64,000 bases of DNA, taken from JAZDFC01 sp043808235. GTDB lineage: Bacteria; Bacteroidota; Ignavibacteria; Ignavibacteriales; Melioribacteraceae. This document shows, one piece after another, positions 50,896 to 59,556 of the stretch; position 1 is the first letter of the stretch, and every line of letters begins with the position of its first letter. Under the pieces are notes generated by a model. The model worked only from the letters and a program-made list of their open reading frames with translations. It was not told the origin of the DNA and did no database searches. The translations under genes and the position numbers were made by a program. The stretch is from assembly GCA_043808235.1 (NCBI GenBank), contig JAZDFC010000014.1, forward strand, positions 1-64,000, written 5' to 3'.

Positions 50896-51925
50896 AAGAG
50901 TATCTCGAAATATTTAGTGAATCAAGATCAAATAGAGAAATGGTTTTGTCCTCATATTTTAATTTTCCATTCAGCATTTCAGCCGAAAGTGAACTTAGAG
51001 CCGGGGTAATTTCTTCAATTTTCAAAACATCATCTTTGAGAATATAAGAACCATTTAAGAAAAACGAACTATTAGCAACATAATAATCTTTTGCATGGCG
51101 AACAAATCGATTATCGCTACGTATTCTTTCAATTGAAGATTTATCCAACATCTGAATCGGCATGCCCTTACGAAAATGAATTACCCAGGAAAAGATTGGA
51201 AGAGCTGCATCAAGAGCCAATGGATAATCTCGAATATAATTAATGTACTTTGCCGCTTCCTTCTCATTGAAAATCGAATTTGAAACCAAAGACGAATCAA
51301 TTTTTCCCATGTTATAAAACATGAGCATTCCCCTATCCGCAGGCGGTATACCGGTTTTATTGTAAAATTTTATTTGATGAAGACGAATGGTAACTGAAAC
51401 GATTATTTTCTCATCATCAACAATTGATTTTATTTGCGAAATCAGTTCAAAATATTTTTGCTTCGTGGAAATTGTCCAATCGCAATCAAGTTGGATTTCG
51501 TTGTAAGGAATATTGTTCATTTCGGAAATGGCTTTCACATTGTTAAAAATATTTTTCGCCAGCTTTGGGATAGAATTTTCCGATGAGTTAACTAAAGTTT
51601 TATTTGTGATAAACACAACCGGAATAATTTCCAATTGTTCGCCGAACTTGGTAGAAAATTTTATTTGAGCAACCGGCATCGGCCTTTGATTTGCCCCATC
51701 CCAATCAACATCAAAATATTTTACAAATATTTTTTTTACACCGAGATTATTGAGTAGTGACTTCTGTGATTGTGATAATGAAAAATCAGTTTTCCAATAA
51801 TAGAAAGCTCGATCAATCCTTTTACTGTTGTTAAAAAGGGAAATGAAAGTTGCGACGGCAATTATGCCAATCGAACAGAATAAAATTAGTAACTTGTATT
51901 TTTTCAGAAGTGAATAGCCTTGCAT
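50858..51925 (-). CDS. Membrane-anchored TIM-barrel-like protein, partner of the TPR protein
   Basis: A 355-residue protein with one TM helix (about residues 11-30) and an outside domain. Segments like RAFYYWKTDFSLS, KKIFVKYFDVDWDG and EIQLDCDWTISTK suggest a TIM-barrel with acidic strand ends, loosely like GH18/DUF3142-type barrels. Catalytic residues are unproven. The ATG at 51925 is used; a TTG lies one codon upstream. The 38-base overlap with the TPR gene shows coupling. Function is unknown. Confidence 0.65.
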   Translation of the reverse strand: MQGYSLLKKYKLLILFCSIGIIAVATFISLFNNSKRIDRAFYYWKTDFSLSQSQKSLLNNLGVKKIFVKYFDVDWDGANQRPMPVAQIKFSTKFGEQLEIIPVVFITNKTLVNSSENSIPKLAKNIFNNVKAISEMNNIPYNEIQLDCDWTISTKQKYFELISQIKSIVDDEKIIVSVTIRLHQIKFYNKTGIPPADRGMLMFYNMGKIDSSLVSNSIFNEKEAAKYINYIRDYPLALDAALPIFSWVIHFRKGMPIQMLDKSSIERIRSDNRFVRHAKDYYVANSSFFLNGSYILKDDVLKIEEITPALSSLSAEMLNGKLKYEDKTISLFDLDSLNISRYSYEELNQLYENFQ

Positions 51926-51948
51926 CAAATTCTTTACTTTGATAAACT

Positions 51949-51982
51949 AAAAAAGATGCGGTAATAATACCGCATCTTTTTT
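51949..51982. terminator. Strong hairpin terminator, usable in both directions
   Basis: Arms AAAAGATGCGGTA and TACCGCATCTTTT (stem 51951-51980) with a 4-base loop, A-run before and T-run after. It terminates the DUF1579 gene on the minus strand before the TIM-barrel/TPR pair. Confidence 0.8.
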
Positions 51983-51991
51983 CAATAAAAT

Positions 51992-52573
51992 TTATTTGCT
52001 AAAAATTGCTTCCATGTTTTGATATTCCACCCCTTGGGTGTAACCGTACATCTTGATGATAATTTTCCCGTCATCTGTCCATTCTGTTGTTTGACGGAAT
52101 TTTGCATCGCTTTTTGTCATGGGATCCGTCATCTTACCTTCATAATTGATCATTTTCTTTTCTGCATCATATTTTCCCTCGGTAAAGCTAATACCCGAAC
52201 CCATATTATCAATCCACGTGCTCACGAAGATTTCTTTTGCATTATCAAATCCTTCAAGTGAAACTCCATTCATTGGCATTCCCATAACTGTGGTTGACTG
52301 CTCAACTCTCAGATATCTTCCACCAAGAATCATTTCTCCTTTTGCAGTACCATCGGTTACTTGAGGTTCGGCTCCGGGGTACATCCAAAACGTGCTTTTT
52401 ACTTTCCAATCTCCGGCTCCTTTCGCCAATATTTCATGCATAGGACCGGGAGTCATAAATTCCATCCATGTTTTCATTCCTTCATCCATTCCCTGTTGGG
52501 TTTCCTGTCCAAAGGATGAATTTGAGACAACGGTAAATAGAATTACCGAAAATAATAACATCATTTTCTTCAT
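51992..52573 (-). CDS. Exported DUF1579 protein
   Basis: A 193-residue exported protein with a signal peptide (ending SSFGQ at about 23). The DUF1579 body has MHEILAKGAGDWKVKSTFW, then LGGRYLRVEQSTT, and a beta-rich remainder ending MEAIFSK. The family has a lipocalin-like fold and unknown function. It is monocistronic, with a terminator after it. Confidence 0.8.
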   Translation of the reverse strand: MKKMMLLFSVILFTVVSNSSFGQETQQGMDEGMKTWMEFMTPGPMHEILAKGAGDWKVKSTFWMYPGAEPQVTDGTAKGEMILGGRYLRVEQSTTVMGMPMNGVSLEGFDNAKEIFVSTWIDNMGSGISFTEGKYDAEKKMINYEGKMTDPMTKSDAKFRQTTEWTDDGKIIIKMYGYTQGVEYQNMEAIFSK

Positions 52574-53005
52574 TAAAATATCCTTTCAGTTAATTATATG
52601 ATTATTTTGAACGGCAGGAAAAACTAATTATTTGAAAGTCATTTGTCAATAGAAATTTTCCAAAATTGAATTGAGATTTGGGAAAATTCAATGCAAATAA
52701 TAATTGACGATTTATCAGGAAGTTTTGTAATTTTGCCGGTAAATAGATGAAGCATTGGGTGAGTATAAACCTTTAAATAGAAAGGCGAAAAATTAAATGG
52801 GCGGAATTATTTGCGTAAGTGTTGATGAAAAAAAGTTTCAGTCACCATTTTGTAAAACTCAATCGTTATTTACATTTTTTGAATTATTGAATCTACAAAG
52901 TGCAGTTAACAAACGAATTTTTTCGAAATAGTTTTTCATTGAACTGCAAAAATTTTATATATGATTTAACTTAAATCACCAAATTTAAATAAGCTATTTA
53001 TCGCA
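52574..53005. other. Gap between DUF1579 and the 206-residue protein gene
   Basis: About 430 AT-rich bases between divergent genes. Apart from a 44-codon frame (52797-52931) nothing is recognised; it should hold two promoters. Confidence 0.55.
52797..52931 (+). CDS. Possible small protein (44 residues)
   Basis: A frame starting MGGIICVSVDEKKFQ, with AAAGGCGAAA about eight bases upstream, ending at TAG. It has two Cys and no known family. The length could arise by chance, so this is a weak call. Confidence 0.22.
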   Translation: MGGIICVSVDEKKFQSPFCKTQSLFTFFELLNLQSAVNKRIFSK

Positions 53006-53626
53006 ATGGAAAATACGAGAACGAAACCAAATTCACATGAGCCTTCATTAATTCCCAAACCGCTTTCGCTAAATTTGTGGAAGCATCATGCTGGATTTGT
53101 AATACATAAAATCAGAAATATTCGGGACCGGAGTGAAAGAACTTTTAAATGGCTGATGTCGGTTACGCAAAAGATAGGGACTTCGCGGATGGATTTTTAT
53201 TTTGGCACTTTGAAACCGTCTGATATATCCGCCCAAATTCTTGCCTTCCTTGATGAAAAACAAATCCAAAGTCTTGAAGAATATGTTGCTTGGCTAAAAG
53301 AAAATAATACTGATTACAGAACTACGGAATTATCCGACGGTTCAGTTTGGGTTATGCGCGTTAGCGATGATCCCGAAAGATATGTTCATCTTCACCCGGC
53401 AAAAAACTCACCGTGGGCAACTCGTGTTAAAGCCAATACGTTAAAAACATCCATTCTTGTTCTTGCAATTGAAAAGATTCATAAGAGGGGACAAAGTTCG
53501 TTAAGCGCTATTAATACAATGCGTAGAAAATACGCAAAACTTTCCCCTATGAAAGAACTAGAAAAAGAAAAAGGACTCGAATCTTTTTTGCAGTTATTAA
53601 GATTGATTAACAGCCAAACGACTTGA
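53006..53626 (+). CDS. Conserved-looking hypothetical protein
   Basis: A 206-residue soluble basic protein. The N-terminal 60 residues are Arg/Lys-rich, and the middle (DGSVWVMRVSDDPERYVHLHPA, read in two parts) looks like a small folded domain with conserved aromatic/His positions. The C-terminus is helical (MKELEKEKGLESFLQLLRL). No family was recognised. Its good start and protein-like codon use support a real gene. No neighbour suggests a role. Confidence 0.6.
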   Translation: MENTRTKPNSHEPSLIPKPLSLNLWKHHAGFVIHKIRNIRDRSERTFKWLMSVTQKIGTSRMDFYFGTLKPSDISAQILAFLDEKQIQSLEEYVAWLKENNTDYRTTELSDGSVWVMRVSDDPERYVHLHPAKNSPWATRVKANTLKTSILVLAIEKIHKRGQSSLSAINTMRRKYAKLSPMKELEKEKGLESFLQLLRLINSQTT

Positions 53627-53673
53627 TTTTTATTTTATGATAGTCGGAAGATGATTATCAAAAAATAGTTTCA

Positions 53674-54906
53674 TCACTCATATCTCAACGCTTCTATGGG
53701 ATCCAAATTCGAAGCTTTATACGCGGGATATGTTCCAAAAATGATTCCAATCATCACGCACATCATTACACCAACAAATATCCAATCGATTGGGAAAACT
53801 GCCGATGCATTTAAAAACGAGCCTGCAAAATTTCCAACAAGTACGCCCAAAGCAATCCCAATTATTCCACCCGTAAGGCATAAAGTAATGGCTTCGAGTA
53901 AAAATTGAAAAAGTATATTTCTTCTTTTAGCTCCGACTGCTTTTCGGATTCCAATCTCACGTGTTCTATCTGTAACCGAAACAAGCATGATATTCATTAT
54001 TCCGACACCGGCAGCAAGTAGTGCAATCATTGCAATAACGAAACTGCCAATTCTAACCCCCGATGTAATATCATTGATTTGAGTAAGTAAGGATTCATTG
54101 GAAAAGATACTGAAGTCACTATCTTCTCCCGGCGGGACTTTGCGAATAGTTCGCAAATAACCTTCAGCCTTTTCAATCACATCGATATATGATTCTCTAT
54201 CATAACACATTACTGTGATGTTAATGCTGTTATTTCTCTTGCCATAGAAACTCTGGTAAGTGCTGATCGGCATTATTCCATAATTTCCACGGCTTTCGCC
54301 AAAAATTGCCCCTTCATCTTCAAGAACTCCAATTACACGTAACTTATGCCCATCTATTTTAACTTCTTTTCCAATCGCATCCTCATACTTAAAGAGTTTT
54401 TTGTAAACATCGTAGCCAAGTACAATAAACGGTTCAACACTTTCAATATCATTATTATTTAAAACTCTTCCCTCGGCAGCATCCCATTTGTTATTGGGGA
54501 ACGCTTCAGGAGTTACACCAGAAATGGAAATATTGGGATTGGTTTCTTCGCTGCCGTATTCAACTATCTTCCCGAAATTCCATTGTTCGGCGCCAACTGA
54601 TTGGGCATCTTTTAGTTTTTCTTGCAGTCTATAAAATTCTTCGAGAGTTAGGTCTTTTCTATTTCGAAACTTCATCCATTCACCACGCCCGCCGGTAAAA
54701 ATCGGAGGGAATTTTTGAATCTGAAATGTATTCTGACCGAGCATCGAGACACCTTCTTCGATACTTGTTTGCATCATTTCAATAACTGTGCTAATTGATA
54801 TTATTGAAAATATGCCTACAACAATTCCTAAAATTGTTAGCGATGACCGGAGTTTGTTCATCACAAGCGAAGTAAAAGCGAGTTTTAAAGTTTCTGTTAT
54901 TTGCAT
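53674..54906 (-). CDS. MacB-type ABC permease 1
   Basis: A 410-residue MacB/FtsX-family permease. The N-terminal TM (about 20-42) precedes a large periplasmic domain, and three C-terminal TMs carry the IMNIMLVSVTDRTREIGIRKAVGA loop. It ends with PAYKASNLDPIEALRYE, the family ending. It is close in sequence and identical in length to permease 2 upstream. A hairpin terminator at 54935-54975 lies before it, so it may be expressed less than the earlier operon genes or from its own promoter. Confidence 0.9.
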   Translation of the reverse strand: MQITETLKLAFTSLVMNKLRSSLTILGIVVGIFSIISISTVIEMMQTSIEEGVSMLGQNTFQIQKFPPIFTGGRGEWMKFRNRKDLTLEEFYRLQEKLKDAQSVGAEQWNFGKIVEYGSEETNPNISISGVTPEAFPNNKWDAAEGRVLNNNDIESVEPFIVLGYDVYKKLFKYEDAIGKEVKIDGHKLRVIGVLEDEGAIFGESRGNYGIMPISTYQSFYGKRNNSINITVMCYDRESYIDVIEKAEGYLRTIRKVPPGEDSDFSIFSNESLLTQINDITSGVRIGSFVIAMIALLAAGVGIMNIMLVSVTDRTREIGIRKAVGAKRRNILFQFLLEAITLCLTGGIIGIALGVLVGNFAGSFLNASAVFPIDWIFVGVMMCVMIGIIFGTYPAYKASNLDPIEALRYE

Positions 54907-54934
54907 AACACACCTGCAAGGAATGTAATCTAAT

Positions 54935-54975
54935 AAAAAAGGCAGTCCCTAATTCTTATGAAAAAAGGAACTGCC
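54935..54975 (-). terminator. Terminator/attenuator between two permease genes
   Basis: On the minus strand GGCAGTTCC (54967-54975) pairs with GGGACTGCC (54941-54949), followed by six Ts (54935-54940). It lies in the only long gap (85 bases) of the export operon, ahead of the last permease. Confidence 0.7.
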
Positions 54976-54991
54976 CTAAAAATTTAAATCA

Positions 54992-56224
54992 CTATTCGTA
55001 TCTAAGCGCTTCTATCGGATCTAAATTAGCAGCCTTGTATGCAGGATACGTTCCGAAAGTTACACCGATGATAACGCAAAGCGAAATACCGATTATTATC
55101 CAGTCTATCGGAATCAAGGCTGTAGCTTCGAGCAGGGACCCGGCAAAATTGCCCGCGAGTATTCCCAATACTAATCCAACAATGCCGCCAAGCAAACATA
55201 ATGTAACAGCTTCTATTAAAAATTGAACGAGGATGTTTATCTTTTTCGCTCCAATAGCTTTCCGGATTCCAATCTCGCGAGTTCTTTCAGTTACAGATAC
55301 AAGCATGATATTCATAATTCCGATACCCGCTGCAAGCAATGCAATTGCAGCAATAACATACGAACCAATTCTAACGCCGCTGGTTATCGAATTTATTTGA
55401 TCCAGCACAGCCTGGTTGGTACGAATAGTAAAATCATTATCCTCGCCGGCAGGCACTTTTCTAATTGTTCTAAAATAACCTTCGGCGACTTCCATCAAAC
55501 TTTCGTATGAATCCCTATCGTAAGCCATAACGGTGATGTTAATGCTGTTGCTCCGCTTTCCGTAATAACTTTGGAAAGTAGTTATTGGAACGAGTGCAAA
55601 ATTATCCTGACTTTGTCCGAAAACCTGTCCTTGAGATTCAAGTACACCTATTATTGTGGCTCTATGTCCGTCGAACCAAATCTCTTGCCCAATTGGATTA
55701 ATTGTGGGAAAGAGTACCTTTGTAATATCTTTGCCAAGCACAATAACATTAGCGTAGCTATCAACATCTCTGTGTGAAAACTCTCTTCCATCTTCAACAG
55801 TAAAATTATTGGTCGGGAATGCTTCGGGTGTCATACCGCAAATTGCAATGTTCGGATTCGTTTCCTTATTCCCGAATTTCAATATTTTACCGCCCTGCCA
55901 TTGTTCAGCTCCCACGGATTTAGCCTCAACCAACTTGTCTTTTAATGAATAATATTCTTCGAGAGTAATGTCTTTACGGTTACGCATCAATTTCATCCAT
56001 TCAGAATGGGATGCCGAGAACATAGGAAATTTTTGAATCTGAAAAGTATTCTTTCCAAGCGCAGATACCCCTTCCTCAATACTTGTCTGAAGCATACTAA
56101 TTACTGTACTGATAGAAATAATAGAAAAGATGCCGACGATTATTCCCAGCATAGTAAGGGATGACCGCAATTTATTTGAACGGAGCGAGCTAAATGCAAC
56201 ACTAAATAATTCTGCTATTTTCAT
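54992..56224 (-). CDS. MacB-type ABC permease 2
   Basis: A 410-residue MacB-family permease nearly collinear with permease 1: start LRSSLTMLGIIVGIFSIISIS, motif SVTERTREIGIRKAIGAKK and ending EALRYE. The two are probably a tandem duplication. Its ATG overlaps the stop of permease 3 by one base (TAATG), so they are translationally coupled. It exports a substrate through the MacA/TolC-like partners, probably in a heterodimer with another permease. Confidence 0.9.
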   Translation of the reverse strand: MKIAELFSVAFSSLRSNKLRSSLTMLGIIVGIFSIISISTVISMLQTSIEEGVSALGKNTFQIQKFPMFSASHSEWMKLMRNRKDITLEEYYSLKDKLVEAKSVGAEQWQGGKILKFGNKETNPNIAICGMTPEAFPTNNFTVEDGREFSHRDVDSYANVIVLGKDITKVLFPTINPIGQEIWFDGHRATIIGVLESQGQVFGQSQDNFALVPITTFQSYYGKRSNSINITVMAYDRDSYESLMEVAEGYFRTIRKVPAGEDNDFTIRTNQAVLDQINSITSGVRIGSYVIAAIALLAAGIGIMNIMLVSVTERTREIGIRKAIGAKKINILVQFLIEAVTLCLLGGIVGLVLGILAGNFAGSLLEATALIPIDWIIIGISLCVIIGVTFGTYPAYKAANLDPIEALRYE

Positions 56225-57462
56225 TATTCGTACCTTAACGCTTCTACAGGATCTAATTTCGATGCAGTGAATGCAGGTGCAAAACCGGAAACCACACCGG
56301 TGATTAATGATATCACAACCGCCAAAACTACCGCGTCAACTTGAACCGAGGTTGGAAGGAATTGATTAATAATCAAACTTGTTACAACTGCAAGTCCGAG
56401 CCCGATTAATCCGCCAAGCATACATATAATGGCCGATTCGGTAATAAATTGAGAAAGAATAGTCCTCTTTTTAGCGCCGATAGCTTTTCGAATTCCAATC
56501 TCACGTGTTCTTTCTTTCACCGAAACGAACATGATATTCATGATTCCAATTGCACCAACAATTAAGGCTAACCCTGTAATAAACAATCCGGCTATCTGTA
56601 TCACACCGATGGTTTCATTTATGTTGGTTAACAAACCTTCCTGTTGATTAACAGAAAAATCGTTTGCCTGGTCGTAACGTAAACCGCGTACTTTTCTCAT
56701 AATCCCGATTGCTTCTTCTTTAACATCTTCAACCGAAGCTGCATTCGGAGCTCGCACATTAATTGTAATACTTCTGTAGGATTCGCCCTGGAAATATTTA
56801 AAGATGCAATTGATAGGCATATAAATCTGGTTATCAGGATTCCACTGCCCCATAACCCAACTGCCCTGCTCTTCAAGCACACCAATGACTTTAAATTTTC
56901 TACCCTGCATTCTAACATTTTTATCAAGCGCATCGCCGCGCGGAAATAATTGTTTTGCGATTTCGCTGCCAAGTACAACTACATTTCTCGCACCTTTACT
57001 TTCCAATTCATTAAAAAATCGACCCTCGGAAAAATCTAAATTGGTTGTTTTTGAATAATCATTGGTTGTTCCGGTAATTACAATATATTCAAGTGAAATC
57101 TCTTCGTACTTAACGGTTTGGTTTGTACTGATACTTGGCGCAACGGCGAGAGGCAATTTGGCAAGATCTTGATATTTCTCATAATCGGCCATTTCTAAGT
57201 TTTGTCTATTACGCATCTCCCACCAGGGTACATCGTTGCTGAACCATTCCCATTTATCTATATACAAATTATCCGACCCTAAGGAGGCTACACCAGTCTG
57301 GAAGGCCGTGTCAATTCCCTTAATAGCCATTGACATTGTGACTACAGCCCAAACTCCGATAATAATACCAAGTGTAGTAAGTACCGAGCGAATTTTATTT
57401 GCCCGGATTGCTCTTAAGGAAATTATTAATCCTTCTTTGAATTCAAAAAAAACTTCCTTCAT
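56224..57462 (-). CDS. MacB-type ABC permease 3
   Basis: A 412-residue MacB-family permease, more distant from the other two. Its N-terminus is KIRSVLTTLGIIIGVWAVVTMS, its loop SVKERTREIGIRKAIGAKK, and it ends DPVEALRYE. It lies 18 bases after the ATPase gene. Having one ATPase and three permeases suggests alternative or mixed permease dimers. Confidence 0.9.
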   Translation of the reverse strand: MKEVFFEFKEGLIISLRAIRANKIRSVLTTLGIIIGVWAVVTMSMAIKGIDTAFQTGVASLGSDNLYIDKWEWFSNDVPWWEMRNRQNLEMADYEKYQDLAKLPLAVAPSISTNQTVKYEEISLEYIVITGTTNDYSKTTNLDFSEGRFFNELESKGARNVVVLGSEIAKQLFPRGDALDKNVRMQGRKFKVIGVLEEQGSWVMGQWNPDNQIYMPINCIFKYFQGESYRSITINVRAPNAASVEDVKEEAIGIMRKVRGLRYDQANDFSVNQQEGLLTNINETIGVIQIAGLFITGLALIVGAIGIMNIMFVSVKERTREIGIRKAIGAKKRTILSQFITESAIICMLGGLIGLGLAVVTSLIINQFLPTSVQVDAVVLAVVISLITGVVSGFAPAFTASKLDPVEALRYE

Positions 57463-57480
57463 GTCGTTCCCTAAAAATTA

Positions 57481-58206
57481 TTATCCGAGATTAAATTTAT
57501 TTTTGCCGTTTGGAATATATCTATTTTCAACTATTTCATCTTTTTCTACTAAACCGTCACGGAGCCTAATAATCCTTGCTGCATGTTCTGCGATGTACTC
57601 TTCATGAGTTACAAGAATTATTGTATTTCCCTGTTCATGAATTTCATTAAACAACATCATGATGTCCTCGCCGGTTTTTGAGTCGAGGTTACCCGTCGGT
57701 TCATCAGCCAGGATTATCGCAGGATTAGTAACCAAAGCACGCGCTATTGAAACGCGCTGACGTTGACCACCGGATAACTCATTCGGTTTGTGTTTCATTC
57801 GATCGCCCAAACCAACAGCTTCTAAAGCTCTGCGGGCGCGCTCCTTTCTTTCGCTGCTTGCAATACCGGCATAAATAAGCGGAAGTTCTACGTTGTGTAA
57901 TGCATCGGAACGAGGAAGCAGATTAAATGTTTGGAATACAAATCCAATTTCTTTGTTCCGGATTTTCGCAAGGTCGTTATCGCTAAGTTGGCTAACATTA
58001 TGCGACTTGAAATCATAAATTCCGCTCGACGGAGTATCAAGGCATCCAAGCATATTCATCAATGTCGATTTTCCGGAACCGGATGGGCCCATGATAGCGA
58101 CATATTCATTTTTATCAATACGGAGCGAGACATCTCTTAACGCATGTACCTCTTCGGTGCCTACCTGGTAAATTTTTGCTATATGTTCTATATTAATAAT
58201 GTTCAT
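57481..58206 (-). CDS. MacB-type ABC transporter ATPase
   Basis: A 241-residue LolD/MacB-family ATPase with Walker A GPSGSGKST, Q-loop FQTFNLLPR, signature LSGGQRQRV and Walker B ILADEPTGNLDS. Its H-loop lies in ILVTHEE. It is separate from the permease domain, as in many MacB-like systems of Bacteroidota. It provides ATP hydrolysis for the tripartite export system. Confidence 0.93.
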   Translation of the reverse strand: MNIINIEHIAKIYQVGTEEVHALRDVSLRIDKNEYVAIMGPSGSGKSTLMNMLGCLDTPSSGIYDFKSHNVSQLSDNDLAKIRNKEIGFVFQTFNLLPRSDALHNVELPLIYAGIASSERKERARRALEAVGLGDRMKHKPNELSGGQRQRVSIARALVTNPAIILADEPTGNLDSKTGEDIMMLFNEIHEQGNTIILVTHEEYIAEHAARIIRLRDGLVEKDEIVENRYIPNGKNKFNLG

Positions 58207-58228
58207 TTCATTACCGTAATTGGTTAAT

Positions 58229-59536
58229 TTATTTTTGTTCTTGAGTTTTGGACGCTGACTTTCCTTTTTCTCTACCTTGAACCATTACTGTTGTTCCTTC
58301 TTCGAGATCTTTCGAAATAGCACGGTAAGGACCGTTAATAATTTCTTCGCTGCCTTTTAAGCCTGATTTAATTTCAATATAGTTGTCGTCACTAATTCCA
58401 GTCTCAACTTCCATTTTCTTCGCTTTATTATTCTCAACAACAAATACAATTTCCTTCGGTTTTTCAACTTTACCTTTACCATTGGTTTTAGTAGCGACTA
58501 TTTCGCCATTGCCATCTTCCGATTCAATTTTTTCAGTCGGTTTTGTACTACGTGCTGTAACGCTTTGAATGGGTACAGAAATTACATTGCTTCGTGTTTC
58601 AGTTTCGATATCAGCATCGCATGACATACCTGGTTTGATTCCCGGATCATTTTCGAGAAGTAATATTTTGATTTCAAAATTCACAACTTCATTCTGAGTA
58701 CCGAGTCCGCTTGTGATGGCACTGTTTCCAACCTGCGTAACAATACCCTTAAATTTACGATCGCCGAAAGCATCAATTTCTACACTTGTAGTATCGCCAA
58801 CAGAAACAAGCACTATGTCATTTTCGTCAACTTCAACAGTGGCTTCCATATCTCTCAAATCCGAAACAGTCATTAATAACGTACCTTGACTGAATGAACT
58901 TCCAAGAACTCTCTCGTTCAATTCGACATCAAGAGTACTAATGGTTCCGTTTAAAGGAGAATAAATAGCAGTTTTTGCAAGTTGTTCCTGAGCTTCATTT
59001 AGAGAAGCTTCCGCCTGCTGAACATCTGCCTTTTGAGCTTCATAAGCACCTTCAGCCTGTAGGAAACTTGATTTAGCAATTTCAATTTCGGATCCGCTGG
59101 CAAGACCTTTCTCAAACAATCCACTCACGCGTTTGTATTCAGATGCAATTTGATCTTTTGACGCCTGCCTGATTTTCAAACTCGCTTTGGAAGCTTCGAG
59201 ATAAGCTTTGGCACGGTCGCGCTGCGCAATGTATTGCTCAGGTTTCATTCGAATCAATAATTGACCTTTCTTCACCATATCTCCTTCCTCAACCGGGAGT
59301 TCGACTATTTCCCCGTTCACTTCAGGACGAAGTTCAACTTTGTTAACCGGATTTATTTTACCGGTTGCGGATACAATTTGCGTAATTATTCTTGTTTCTG
59401 CTTTTTCTGTTGTTACCGAGACAATCACTTCTTTGCTGCCGCCAAAAGCTACAACAAGAATAACAATCAACAACAACAAACCTAATCCACCGAATATGAA
59501 CAGTTTCTTTTTTGACTTTGGTTTACCTTTACCCAT
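58229..59536 (-). CDS. MacA/HlyD-type periplasmic adaptor
   Basis: A 435-residue membrane fusion protein with an N-terminal TM helix (about 10-30). The lipoyl-like segment is ELRPEVNGEIVELPVEEGD, followed by a coiled-coil hairpin (about 105-200) and beta-barrel regions. A charged insert (about 345-375) and a Lys/Gln-rich tail are seen. It bridges the inner-membrane permease and the TolC-like channel. Confidence 0.9.
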   Translation of the reverse strand: MGKGKPKSKKKLFIFGGLGLLLLIVILVVAFGGSKEVIVSVTTEKAETRIITQIVSATGKINPVNKVELRPEVNGEIVELPVEEGDMVKKGQLLIRMKPEQYIAQRDRAKAYLEASKASLKIRQASKDQIASEYKRVSGLFEKGLASGSEIEIAKSSFLQAEGAYEAQKADVQQAEASLNEAQEQLAKTAIYSPLNGTISTLDVELNERVLGSSFSQGTLLMTVSDLRDMEATVEVDENDIVLVSVGDTTSVEIDAFGDRKFKGIVTQVGNSAITSGLGTQNEVVNFEIKILLLENDPGIKPGMSCDADIETETRSNVISVPIQSVTARSTKPTEKIESEDGNGEIVATKTNGKGKVEKPKEIVFVVENNKAKKMEVETGISDDNYIEIKSGLKGSEEIINGPYRAISKDLEEGTTVMVQGREKGKSASKTQEQK

Positions 59537-59556
59537 TTTAAATATCTCCCAAAAAT

